Assembly: GCF_002844275.1 (NCBI RefSeq)
Contig: NZ_NXGX01000008.1
Span: 124,001 to 188,000 of the forward strand
Direction of reading: 5' to 3'
DNA from: Thalassospira lohafexi
GTDB taxonomy: Bacteria; Pseudomonadota; Alphaproteobacteria; Rhodospirillales; Thalassospiraceae
DNA: 64,000 bases
Shown: in pieces, positions 25,430 through 33,997 of the stretch
Position numbering within the stretch: the stretch's first letter is position 1
Layout: every line of letters starts with the position of its first letter
Program-made: the position numbers and the translations under genes
The notes under the pieces: model-generated
The model's database searches: none
Seen by the model: the letters and a program-made list of their open reading frames with translations, nothing else
What the model was told of the DNA's origin: nothing

Positions 25430-27559
25430 ATGAGAGTAGCAAAAAAAATACCGGTGACGATTGTTCTTCTAGCGGTGCTTGCGTCGTTAACGACAGGCTT
25501 GCTTGCCTACTTTAAGGCATCAGAAGAACTTCAAATCAGTGCGGAGCAAAAGCTGGTTGCTCTGACTGCTGCGAAAAAAAGTTTCATTCTCAGTTATCTT
25601 GATAGCATTCATCAAGACTTGGTTGTTCAAGCGCAAAACCCGTTGATTGTGAATGCTTTGGATGAGTTTGTGGGCGCTTGGCAAACCTTGGGCCCCAACG
25701 TAGGTCCGGATTTGCAGAAAGTGTACATTGATAACAATCCGAACCCAGTTGGCGAAAAGTTACTTCTCGATGAAGGTACTGATGGTTCCGATTATTCACG
25801 TGTCCATGGAAAATACCACCCTTGGCTTCGTGATTTCCTGACCCAGCGTGGATACTACGATATTTTTCTTTTCGATCAGGCAGGGAACCTTGTCTATACC
25901 GTTTTCAAAGAAGAGGATTTCGCCACCAACATGGTCGATGGTCGATGGAAAGATACCGATCTTTCATCCGCATACCGTCAATCTATTGTTGCGGACAAAG
26001 GAGATGTATCTTTCTTTGATTTTAAGGCGTATGCCGCGAGCAACGGTGCTGCCGCGAGCTTCATAAGTACGCCGATTGTCGATGCAGACGGTAAAGTTAA
26101 AGGTGTCTTGGCATTCCAGATGCCCGTTGACCGGATTAACAAGGTCATGCAATCCAGTGATGGCATGGGGGACACAGGCGAGAGTTACCTGGTCGGGGCA
26201 GATGGCTTGATGCGCAGTGATTCTCGGTTTTCCAATGAGAGCACAATTCTAAAAACTCAGATCGATACTGAGTCTGCAAGGCGTTCGGTTGCCGGGGAAA
26301 GTGGTGTCATTGAGATTGATGATTATCGCGGGATTCCTGTTGTTTCTGCCTTTGCGCTATTGGAATTTATGGGCGTGAAATGGGGGGTGATTTCTGAAGT
26401 TGACGAGGCAGAGATTTTTGCTCCGCTGATGGGGCTTCTAATTGCTGTTCTTGTCGGGTTGCTTGTTTTGGCGGTTATCATTTCCGGGGTTGGTATTTAT
26501 CTTGGACGTGGGATTTCGACCCCAATTTCAATGATTGCCAATTCCATGCGCACCCTTGCCAGTGGCGATAAGAGTATTGATATTCCCGGTCAGAACCGTT
26601 CAGACGAAATAGGTGAAATGTCGGCTGCAGTTCTTATCTTTAAAGAAAACATGATTAAAGCTGAGGAACTCGCACTTAAAGAAGCTGAAGAGCAAGAAAA
26701 ACGTGAAGCTCGTGGAAGGTTGATCGAAAAGCTGACACGTGATTTTGATGAGGACGTGTCGCTTGTTCTGAAAACTGTCGCAGCAGCAGCTGCGGAAATG
26801 CAGGCAACCGCAACGTCAATGACGGCAACTGCCGAGCAAACGAGCCAACAGTCAAATGTTGTGGCTGCTGCGGCAGAAGAAGCGTCAAGCAATGTGCAAA
26901 CAGTTGCCGCGGCCTCCGAAGAACTTAGTGCTTCCATCGCGGAAATTAGTCATCAGGTCGCGCAGTCATCAAGTGTTGCAGATAAAGCGGTCGCCGAAGC
27001 CGAAAATACCAATGCGCAGGTACGTGGCCTTGCGGAAGCTGCGCAAAAAATTGGCGCGGTTGTTGGCTTGATCAGTGACATTGCGGCTCAAACCAACCTT
27101 CTGGCGTTGAACGCAACGATTGAGGCTGCGCGGGCCGGGGAGGCGGGCAAAGGTTTTGCCGTAGTTGCAGCTGAGGTGAAGAACCTTGCCAATGCTACAT
27201 CAAAGGCAACCGATGAAATTACCGCCCAGATTACAGGTATTCAGACGGAAACTGATGGCGCGGTAATTGCTATCGGTTCTATTAGTACGACCATTGCTGA
27301 AATCAGCGAAATTGCCGCAACAATCGCTAGCGCTGTTGAGGAACAGGGCGCGGCAACTGCTGAAATCAATCGAAATGTCCAAGAAGCGTCTTCTGGAACA
27401 AGCGAGGTAACATCCAATATCCACGGGGTGAGCGAAGCTGCGGCCTCAACAGGAGCCGCTGCTGAAGAGGTTTTGGCGGCATCTGGTGACTTATCTGTTC
27501 AGGCTGAGACATTGAGCAGCAAGGTCGATGCCTTCCTTGCTGCCGTCAAGGATGCCTGA
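25430..27559 (+). CDS. Methyl-accepting chemotaxis protein with Cache-type sensor
   Basis: Transmembrane chemoreceptor of 709 residues. The order is TM1 (about 8-28), a long periplasmic Cache-like domain (about 30-325, with [17 protein letters not shown] and [21 protein letters not shown] typical of dCache sensors), TM2 (333-357), HAMP (358-410) and the MCP signalling domain. The hairpin tip is around 548-590 ([21 protein letters not shown]). A TTG four codons upstream is possible; the ATG at 25430 is preferred. No CheB/CheR-binding pentapeptide is seen at the C-terminus. The ligand is unknown. It is followed by a strong terminator. Its signalling half is a close paralogue of the receptor at 30876. 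Confidence 0.93.
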   Translation: MRVAKKIPVTIVLLAVLASLTTGLLAYFKASEELQISAEQKLVALTAAKKSFILSYLDSIHQDLVVQAQNPLIVNALDEFVGAWQTLGPNVGPDLQKVYIDNNPNPVGEKLLLDEGTDGSDYSRVHGKYHPWLRDFLTQRGYYDIFLFDQAGNLVYTVFKEEDFATNMVDGRWKDTDLSSAYRQSIVADKGDVSFFDFKAYAASNGAAASFISTPIVDADGKVKGVLAFQMPVDRINKVMQSSDGMGDTGESYLVGADGLMRSDSRFSNESTILKTQIDTESARRSVAGESGVIEIDDYRGIPVVSAFALLEFMGVKWGVISEVDEAEIFAPLMGLLIAVLVGLLVLAVIISGVGIYLGRGISTPISMIANSMRTLASGDKSIDIPGQNRSDEIGEMSAAVLIFKENMIKAEELALKEAEEQEKREARGRLIEKLTRDFDEDVSLVLKTVAAAAAEMQATATSMTATAEQTSQQSNVVAAAAEEASSNVQTVAAASEELSASIAEISHQVAQSSSVADKAVAEAENTNAQVRGLAEAAQKIGAVVGLISDIAAQTNLLALNATIEAARAGEAGKGFAVVAAEVKNLANATSKATDEITAQITGIQTETDGAVIAIGSISTTIAEISEIAATIASAVEEQGAATAEINRNVQEASSGTSEVTSNIHGVSEAAASTGAAAEEVLAASGDLSVQAETLSSKVDAFLAAVKDA

Positions 27560-27603
27560 CGGCAGGTAATAAGTCAGGCAGCATTTAAATCGCGTCTAGC
27601 CAA

Positions 27604-27638
27604 ACAGCTCTGGAATATTTCCAGAGCTGTTTTTGTTT
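27604..27638 (+). terminator. Intrinsic terminator after the first chemoreceptor gene
   Basis: A perfect 12-bp stem ACAGCTCTGGAA / TTCCAGAGCTGT with a 3-base loop, followed by TTTTTGTTT. Confidence 0.95.
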
Positions 27639-27966
27639 CAGGACGGCACACCTGAGCGCAGCATCGTGCCATCGGCAACGATGTGACCTGAAATAGTGAT
27701 TGAGCGGATTCTCGTTCAGAAAAATCGCAGGTGCCTTTTCATTTTCATTTTCAGACAGCACGTCTTATCTGGTTTTGGGCAAATAAGTGGCGCAGGGTGC
27801 GAAGAAGCGCTATACACTTAATAGATGTTTTTACTTGAGTATAAGACAACCATAAAGTTTTCATGGTTGTCGGAGAATTTAAACCAATGCCGTCTGTGGT
27901 TCGTGCAGATCGGTGTCACCGACACGAAAAGTGGCTTTCACCCTCGGCAACACATCAGGGGTACAT
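27639..27966 (+). promoter_or_regulatory. Non-coding region and structured leader before the unknown 450-residue gene
   Basis: No gene is supported here. Near its 3' end are a perfect 9-bp hairpin GACAACCAT / ATGGTTGTC (27845-27853, 27863-27871) and a 13-bp palindrome TCGGTGTCACCGA (27910-27922). Both precede the AGGGG ribosome site of the next gene. They could form a leader structure or an operator. No T run follows the hairpin, so it is not a standard terminator. Confidence 0.4.
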
Positions 27967-29319
27967 ATGTCGTCAGTTCTGCATTTGGCAAATACTGTAG
28001 ATGGATGCGTCATTGAACGGGAATTCACCCGGTATGACCGCGCCTATCACGACAAGGTACAGCGATATAACGACCATCTTGGTGTTATGGCAGCAATTCT
28101 GCGCCGGTTTAGCGAATACAGCCGAACCATGCTGGCGTCCCAGCAGCTTTACATCTATGCCAAATGGCTGGCGCGCTATACGGCATATTGGCCACGCTTG
28201 GACGATCTTGTTGAAAAGCTTGAAAGCAGTTTTGACGAAACCGATCAAAGCTATGTCGCACGACAATCGGAAATCGATGGGTCGTGGGGCTGGCAATATA
28301 CCGAATTCCATCACAAATTTGATGCAACCATTGTGCGCCTCCACGAGCTTGCTTCTGAAAAGCGCGCGCCGCGATATCCGCTTCATTTTCTTGAGCCGGT
28401 CTCAACCATTCCTAAAATGCAGGCTTATCTTGAAAGCCTTTTGATCTCGGACGTTGCAGCGACCGGTCGCAATCAGCGCGATGAGCTGGGCAGTGTTCTG
28501 TGCTGTTTGGCCCAACTGTGTTTTAAGCCACGATTACGCAATTTTGCCCGTGAAAACGTTCAGGGCATTGCGCTTGATGATGCCTACATCGCGGCATTTA
28601 CCGATTTTCTGGATGACATTCAGAACCCTGAAACCGGCTATTGGGGCCCGTGGTATTCATCCGACGGTGATATCCACCGGTTTGATGATTTGAGCTATAC
28701 GTTTCACATTGTGTCCTATCGCAAGGGGAATGTGCGGCAATGGCCCCATATCATCCGTACAACCCTTGACCGTCGGGATGCGGAATATCCTCTGGGCTGG
28801 CTTAGTCGGGGACAGTTTAACAACCATAACAATTATGATGTGGCAAAGCTGTTTCGCCACGGATGGCCGCATATGACACCGTCCGAGCAGGACTTTTCAT
28901 CAGGCCAGCTCGACAAGATGCTCAGCTGGTGTCTCAAACATTCCATGCGACGGGATGGTAGCTTCGTCTTTGATGGGCAGTTTTATAACTCGCTTGAATC
29001 GTGTCACTATTTTGGTGTGTCGTTTCTTGATGAAGTTGGATATTTCCGCCCGCGCAAGCGGTTCTGGACCGAAAAAACATTCCCGAAAGCTGTAAAAACT
29101 CAGCATCAGGTGATTGCACGGCTTAATGAATTTTGCGCCGACAACCCCAGCATTATTGCCGCGAAATGGAAGGCCGGTACGGACTTGCATCTGGTGGCCA
29201 AGCCATCCGTCGTGCCCGCAACCAAAACGGGGATGACATTGGACCGCCGCGATATGCCGCGTTGGCCCCGGTTTCCTGCGAGTGCGGATACATTGGCCGG
29301 CTCATTTAAAAATGACTGA
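27967..29319 (+). CDS. Uncharacterised 450-residue protein
   Basis: I do not recognise a named family. The protein is soluble, with no signal peptide or transmembrane segment, rich in Trp, Tyr and His, and mostly alpha-helical in pattern. The central part (about 204-365) has repeated helix-turn units with GYWGPWYSSDGD, DDLSYTFHIVSY, FNNHNNYDV and DGSFVFDGQFYNS. This recalls the (alpha/alpha)n toroid folds of some glycosidases, lyases and terpene cyclases; that is an inference from pattern only. The ATG at 27967 follows AGGGG at 5 bases; an upstream GTG (27913) is less likely. The MATE exporter starts 74 bases downstream, so the two may form one unit. Two inverted repeats precede it. Confidence 0.8.
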   Translation: MSSVLHLANTVDGCVIEREFTRYDRAYHDKVQRYNDHLGVMAAILRRFSEYSRTMLASQQLYIYAKWLARYTAYWPRLDDLVEKLESSFDETDQSYVARQSEIDGSWGWQYTEFHHKFDATIVRLHELASEKRAPRYPLHFLEPVSTIPKMQAYLESLLISDVAATGRNQRDELGSVLCCLAQLCFKPRLRNFARENVQGIALDDAYIAAFTDFLDDIQNPETGYWGPWYSSDGDIHRFDDLSYTFHIVSYRKGNVRQWPHIIRTTLDRRDAEYPLGWLSRGQFNNHNNYDVAKLFRHGWPHMTPSEQDFSSGQLDKMLSWCLKHSMRRDGSFVFDGQFYNSLESCHYFGVSFLDEVGYFRPRKRFWTEKTFPKAVKTQHQVIARLNEFCADNPSIIAAKWKAGTDLHLVAKPSVVPATKTGMTLDRRDMPRWPRFPASADTLAGSFKND

Positions 29320-29393
29320 CAGATGCCTTGGGCAACTGTTTTATCGGGCGTTTCTTCCTCTCATGTCATTTGAACTGGACGAGACGGCATAAG

Positions 29394-30767
29394 ATGGCCT
29401 TGCAACCGCAATATTTCGTCAGTGGTTCGATGTTGCGCCATATTTTCAGTATGGCACATACCAGCATGTTTGCGCTGGTGGCACTGGTGTTGGTTGATGC
29501 GCTTGATCTGCTGTTTCTAAGTTTTCTTGGTGACGTTGATGTTATCGCAGGGCTTGGTTTTGCCTGGCCGTTGATCTTTTTTACCTTGGCGGTTTCGCTT
29601 GGTATCTCAACAGCGATGACGGCCCTTGTATCCCGCGCTGAGGGACGCGGGGATCGTGCCCGTGCAAAGATATTTGCAACCCATATTCTGGTTTTCGGCG
29701 GTGTTCTTTCGGCTCTGATGACAGTCGTGCTTTGGTTGTCGGCTCCCTATATGTTGTCGCTTTTGGGGGCGACCGGGCGCGCCCATGAACTTGGCACAAG
29801 CTATCTACAGATCGTCATGCTGTGCCTGCCTGTCCTTGTTCTTAGCATGTCATCAGGCGCACTTTTGCGTGCCATTGGCGCAAAGAATCTCTCAATGTGG
29901 GCCAAGATCGCCGGGGCGACTGTGAACGCCGTGCTTGATCCAATTTTTATTTTCGGGTTTGGCTGGGGTGTTGAGGGGGCGGCATGGGCGACTGTCTTGT
30001 CGCGCATCACCATCATGGTGATCGCTTTTTACGGGGTGTATCGCGTGCATCCAATGCTGGGCCGGTTTGATCGGGCGTTTTTTCGAGAGGATATTGGCGA
30101 AATTGCCAAGGTCACAGTGCCGGTCGGTCTTGCCAAAATGGGCCCGCCCATTGCAAGCGGCTTCATCATGGCCTCCATGGCGCAGTTTGGACCGGATGCC
30201 GTAGCGGCCATGGCGATTATTGAACGTATCGCCCCGTTCGCCTTCGTTGGCTATATGGCGCTGCCACAGGCGATTGGCCCGATCATTGGGCAGAACTTTG
30301 CGGCCGGAAAATCTGCGCGCATTCGCGCCCTTTGGCACACGGTTTGGGGGCTGATCATTATCTATGGACTGATCGTTTCCACGATCTTGTATCTTTTGTC
30401 AGACCAGTTGGCAGCACTTTTTCATGCGACGCCGGAAACATCGGCATTGCTTGCTGTGTTCTGTACCATGATCGCGCCGCTTTATATGTTTCTGGGCCTG
30501 CAATATTCATCGCATACGTTCTTTAACGTCACCGGGCGGCCCAATCTTGCCATGGTTGCTGATTTGACCAAGGAATTACTGGGGGTGATCCCGCTGGTTT
30601 GGCTGGGCAGCTTGTATTTTGGCGCGGCGGGCGTTTTGTATGGTCAGATCGCGGGCGTCACGTTGTTTGGTCTTGGCACAGGCATCGTAAGTTACCGACT
30701 TGCCTGCCGCAGAAGCAATAATCGTGGGAGCACTGACCGGGCGTCAAGTCCTAATACGGTCATGTAA
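29394..30767 (+). CDS. MATE family efflux transporter
   Basis: Inner-membrane multidrug/toxin extruder of 457 residues with the expected twelve hydrophobic segments in two related halves. The N-terminal half includes GLGFAWPLIFFTLAVSLGISTAMTALVSRAEGRGD and the second half FVGYMALPQAIGPIIGQNFAAGK, matching MATE conserved regions. Ion coupling and substrates cannot be told. The ATG at 29394 is preferred over a start at 29328 that would add a non-family leader. Its close spacing behind the unknown 450-residue gene suggests a functional link, perhaps export of a product. Confidence 0.88.
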   Translation: MALQPQYFVSGSMLRHIFSMAHTSMFALVALVLVDALDLLFLSFLGDVDVIAGLGFAWPLIFFTLAVSLGISTAMTALVSRAEGRGDRARAKIFATHILVFGGVLSALMTVVLWLSAPYMLSLLGATGRAHELGTSYLQIVMLCLPVLVLSMSSGALLRAIGAKNLSMWAKIAGATVNAVLDPIFIFGFGWGVEGAAWATVLSRITIMVIAFYGVYRVHPMLGRFDRAFFREDIGEIAKVTVPVGLAKMGPPIASGFIMASMAQFGPDAVAAMAIIERIAPFAFVGYMALPQAIGPIIGQNFAAGKSARIRALWHTVWGLIIIYGLIVSTILYLLSDQLAALFHATPETSALLAVFCTMIAPLYMFLGLQYSSHTFFNVTGRPNLAMVADLTKELLGVIPLVWLGSLYFGAAGVLYGQIAGVTLFGLGTGIVSYRLACRRSNNRGSTDRASSPNTVM

Positions 30768-30789
30768 TGTTATTTTTGCGATTATTGGT

Positions 30790-30805
30790 TGTGAATTTGT
30801 TCACA
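30790..30805. promoter_or_regulatory. Crp/Fnr-type binding site
   Basis: TGTGA-ATTTGT-TCACA is an exact match to the TGTGA-N6-TCACA consensus of Crp. It lies 70-85 bases upstream of the second chemoreceptor start, in the only gap between that gene and the MATE gene. Confidence 0.6.
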
Positions 30806-30875
30806 CCCGTGGCGACTTAGGGCCAGTTCCATTCCCATATTAGAGGAGTACGCTTTTCTAAGGTGGGGTAATTCA

Positions 30876-32546
30876 ATGTTTTCAGTGTTTAAGCGTTTAA
30901 AGATCGCGACAAAGGTCTTTGGCGGTTTTGGTGTTGTGCTTGTCTTGCTGGCGATCATGTCGTTGATGTCGGTCTTGGCGATCAGCAGTGTCGGCGATGA
31001 CTTTATGCGTTACCGTCAGATCGCGTTGCAATCCAATCAGGCGGCCCGGGTTCAGGCCAACCTTCTGGAAGCACGCGTTTCGGTAAAAGACTATCTTCTG
31101 AATGCAAACCCGACCTCCGCCGAGAGTGTCAAAACCCGTCTGGCCACAGCAATCACGTTGAATGACGAGTTGGTTGGCATGCTACGTGAACCCGAACGTC
31201 TGGAAAATGCGCAAAAGTCGGATAAAGAACTGAAAACCTACTTTGATGCATTTGATCAGGTTGTCTCACTTCCGGCTAATGATCCGGCGCGCGCAACATT
31301 GGTGACGGGTACACTTGATCGGCTGGGCCCGATCATCGCCCACGATCTTGAAGAACTCAAACTTGAGATTAAGGCAGAACAGGACGAAATTGGACCACGG
31401 GCGACGAAGGCAGCCAGTCAGTCTGTCATGGCTACCGAGATTGTCGCAGGGATTGCTATTGTGCTCGGTATTGCTGCGGCCTGGACCATTGGGACGGGTA
31501 TTTCCCGTCCGATCCGTGCGATCACGGATACAATGAATACGCTTGCTGGCGGGAATAAGAACATTGACATTCCCGGTCAGGATCACCGCGATGAAATTGG
31601 CGATATGGCCAAGGCTGTTTTGATCTTCAAGGAAAACATGATCAAGGCCGAAGAACTTGCCGCCCAAGAGGTCGAGGCCGCCAAGTCACGTGAACGGCGG
31701 GCTGCGAGAATCAGTGAGCTGACATCGGGCTTCGACAGCGAAGTTTCCGCTGTGCTTGAAGCGGTGGCATCGGCATCGACCGAGATGCAGGCAACCGCAA
31801 CCGGCATGACCAGCACGGCCGAGGAAACCAGCCGCCAGTCCAGCATTGTGGCCGCTGCTGCCGAACAGGCGTCAAATAATGTACAAACGGTTGCAAGTGC
31901 GGCTGAGGAACTCAGTGCCTCTATTGCTGAAATCACCCATCAGGTCAGTCAGTCTTCAACTGTGGCAAGCCGTGCGGTGTCGGATGCGGAACGCACCAAT
32001 GAACAGGTGCGGGGGCTGGCCGCTGCGGCGCAGAAAATTGGCGACGTTGTTGGTCTGATCCGCGACATTGCCGAACAGACCAATCTTCTGGCCCTGAATG
32101 CAACGATTGAAGCCGCACGTGCGGGGGATGCTGGCAAGGGGTTTGCCGTTGTTGCCGCCGAGGTCAAAAACCTTGCGACCGCAACATCACGCGCGACCGA
32201 AGATATCACAGCCCAGATCACCGGTATTCAACATGAAACCGAAGGCGCGGTTGATGCCATTGGTCTAATTTCAACCACAATCGCCGAAATCAACGAGATT
32301 GCGGCAACCATTGCCAGTGCGGTCGAACAACAAGGTGCGGCAACACAAGAGATCACCCGTAACGTGCAGGAGGCGTCGGCGGGGACAACCGAAGTTTCTT
32401 CTAACATTACCGGTGTGAACGAAGCAGCCGGATCAACCGGAGCCGCAGCAGAGGATGTTCTTGCTGCGTCTGGTGAGCTTTCGCAGCAGGCAGAAGTCCT
32501 GCGTGAAAAGGTTGCCCAGTTCCTAAATGACGTGCGGGCAGCCTGA
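30876..32546 (+). CDS. Methyl-accepting chemotaxis protein with short helical sensor
   Basis: Transmembrane chemoreceptor of 556 residues. TM1 spans about 13-36, a periplasmic all-helical domain about 37-187 looks like a four-helix-bundle sensor, TM2 188-207 and HAMP 208-262 follow, then the MCP signalling domain with [21 protein letters not shown] at the tip. The HAMP and signalling regions are highly similar to those of the receptor at 25430, while the sensors are unrelated, so domain shuffling or duplication with sensor exchange is likely. The start ATG follows GGTGGGG. An exact Crp-type site lies upstream. It converges with the GNAT gene, only 11 bases away. Confidence 0.93.
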   Translation: MFSVFKRLKIATKVFGGFGVVLVLLAIMSLMSVLAISSVGDDFMRYRQIALQSNQAARVQANLLEARVSVKDYLLNANPTSAESVKTRLATAITLNDELVGMLREPERLENAQKSDKELKTYFDAFDQVVSLPANDPARATLVTGTLDRLGPIIAHDLEELKLEIKAEQDEIGPRATKAASQSVMATEIVAGIAIVLGIAAAWTIGTGISRPIRAITDTMNTLAGGNKNIDIPGQDHRDEIGDMAKAVLIFKENMIKAEELAAQEVEAAKSRERRAARISELTSGFDSEVSAVLEAVASASTEMQATATGMTSTAEETSRQSSIVAAAAEQASNNVQTVASAAEELSASIAEITHQVSQSSTVASRAVSDAERTNEQVRGLAAAAQKIGDVVGLIRDIAEQTNLLALNATIEAARAGDAGKGFAVVAAEVKNLATATSRATEDITAQITGIQHETEGAVDAIGLISTTIAEINEIAATIASAVEQQGAATQEITRNVQEASAGTTEVSSNITGVNEAAGSTGAAAEDVLAASGELSQQAEVLREKVAQFLNDVRAA

Positions 32547-32557
32547 CGCAAAGTATC

Positions 32558-33064
32558 CTATCCCTGCCTTTTGGGACCAAATGTCATCAAAAGGCAGGGA
32601 CCTTCGCTTGTGTCGTATTCGCGGTGCCCGACAAAACCAATCGCCTCATAGCAGCGAATTGCCGCCTCGTTGGTTGGGTCTGGATCAATTGCGATTAACG
32701 GGGCACCGCGTTCGATCAGCATGTTCGACAGCAGGCTCAAGAACATGCGCCCGTGACCGCATCCCATCATGGCCGAAACGCCGATAAAGCTATCCATACA
32801 GCGGGTGCCCGCCGGAAGATTTTCGAAATGGTCCTGTGGCCATTGATAGGCGTCGTAATGCTGAACAAACGCAAATGGCCGATTGCGATACGACACAATC
32901 AGCGTTGCCATTTCGGCCAGTTCAATGTCTTCGGTGATAATTTCGATCTGCTCGACAGGATTGCCCCACCAGCGGATGACTTCGGGCAAATAAAGCCAGC
33001 GGCGGATCATGGAAAGGTCGTTGGGGATGGCCCGTCGGAAGCTGTATGGTGACGGACCCTTCAT
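32558..33064 (-). CDS. GNAT family acetyltransferase
   Basis: Acetyl-CoA-dependent N-acetyltransferase of 168 residues resembling the AAC(6')/siderophore-type (Acetyltransf_8) branch. The N-terminal FRRAIPNDLSMIRRWLYLPEVIRWWGNP, the FIGVSAMMGCGHGRMFLSLL acetyl-CoA loop (GCGHGR) and NEAAIRCYEAIGFV are characteristic. Substrate is unknown; aminoglycoside resistance should not be assumed. It starts 3 bases after the HMG-CoA lyase stop with GAGGGAT as ribosome site, so it belongs to the leucine-catabolism operon, an unusual cargo. Its last codons lie inside a 12-bp inverted repeat. Confidence 0.87.
   Translation of the reverse strand: MKGPSPYSFRRAIPNDLSMIRRWLYLPEVIRWWGNPVEQIEIITEDIELAEMATLIVSYRNRPFAFVQHYDAYQWPQDHFENLPAGTRCMDSFIGVSAMMGCGHGRMFLSLLSNMLIERGAPLIAIDPDPTNEAAIRCYEAIGFVGHREYDTSEGPCLLMTFGPKRQG
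32561..32600. terminator. Inverted repeat inside the GNAT 3' end, probable shared terminator
   Basis: TCCCTGCCTTTT (32561-32572) and AAAAGGCAGGGA (32589-32600) form a perfect 12-bp stem with a 16-base loop. It begins directly beside the GNAT stop codon and within its coding sequence. It lies between the convergent chemoreceptor and leucine operons. No long T tail is seen. Confidence 0.5.
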
Positions 33065-33067
33065 GCG

Positions 33068-33997
33068 CTATCCCTCGTTCGTGCTGCGCTTTGCCCCAAT
33101 CGCCAGATTGGCCTTTGATGCGCTTGATCGTCCGATTTGATCACAAATCCAGCTGCCTGTCGCGGCAAGCTTTTCAAGATCAATACCGGTTTTGATGCCA
33201 AGCCCGTTGAGCATATAAACAACGTCTTCGGTCGCGACATTGCCACTAGCACCTTTGGCATAGGGACAGCCGCCTAGTCCGGCGACCGAACTGTCAACCG
33301 TTGCCACCCCCATTTCCAGAACTCCAAGAAGGTTGGCAAGTGCCTGACCATAGGTATCGTGGAAATGGGCTGCGATTTTTTCAATTGGGATATGTTCGGT
33401 AACCGCAGAAATCATTGCCTGCGCCTTGGCTGGGGTGCCTGTGCCAATGGTGTCACCCAGACTGATTTCATAACATCCCATGTCATAAAGCGCCTTGGCA
33501 ACCTCGGCGACTTTTCCTGGTGGAATGTCGCCTTCATACGGGCAGCCCAGCACACAGGAGACATAACCTCGCACAGAAAGACCTGCATCGCGGGCGGCAA
33601 TAACCACCGGACGGAAACGATCCAGACTTTCGGCAATCGAACAATTGATATTCTTTTGCGAGAAGCTTTCCGATGCCGCACCAAAAACGGCCACCTCGGT
33701 CGCACCTGCGGCAATGGCGGCCTCGAGCCCCTTGGTGTTTGGGGCCAAAACGGGATAGGTCACGCCGGATTTACGGGTGATCTTTGCCATGACCTCGGAC
33801 GCATCGGCCATTTGCGGAACCCATTTCGGGCTGACAAAGGCGGTGGCCTCGATCACCGACAGTCCCGCATCATTCAAACGGTTTATCAGTTCGACCTTGG
33901 TGTTGGTTGCCACCATCGTCTTTTCGTTCTGAAGGCCATCGCGCGGGCCGACTTCAACGATTTTGACGTTGGTGGGTAAACTGGAAAGAAGGGCCAT
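33068..33997 (-). CDS. liuE: Hydroxymethylglutaryl-CoA lyase
   Basis: Splits HMG-CoA into acetyl-CoA and acetoacetate, the last step of leucine breakdown. The 309-residue protein has the TIM-barrel signature GPRDGLQNE (Asp20), metal ligands His211 and His213 in AHFHDTYGQ, and the catalytic loop cysteine Cys244 in [14 protein letters not shown]. The start ATG overlaps the stop of the MCC alpha gene by one base. All leucine-pathway neighbours are present, supporting this over the related isopropylmalate-synthase-like lyases. The symbol mvaB is also used for this gene. Confidence 0.95.
   Translation of the reverse strand: MALLSSLPTNVKIVEVGPRDGLQNEKTMVATNTKVELINRLNDAGLSVIEATAFVSPKWVPQMADASEVMAKITRKSGVTYPVLAPNTKGLEAAIAAGATEVAVFGAASESFSQKNINCSIAESLDRFRPVVIAARDAGLSVRGYVSCVLGCPYEGDIPPGKVAEVAKALYDMGCYEISLGDTIGTGTPAKAQAMISAVTEHIPIEKIAAHFHDTYGQALANLLGVLEMGVATVDSSVAGLGGCPYAKGASGNVATEDVVYMLNGLGIKTGIDLEKLAATGSWICDQIGRSSASKANLAIGAKRSTNEG

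Noticed and set aside
27638..27722. Protein-like minus-strand stretch (SITISGHIVADGTMLRSGVPS) after the first chemoreceptor
   Set aside because: It reads like the C-terminus of an enzyme, but an in-frame stop lies directly upstream and no start or further homologous sequence is seen. It could be a gene remnant, but the evidence is too thin.
32558..33064. Aminoglycoside 6'-acetyltransferase resistance gene
   Set aside because: The sequence is in the same broad GNAT branch, but its place in a leucine operon and the lack of resistance context make a resistance call unsupported.
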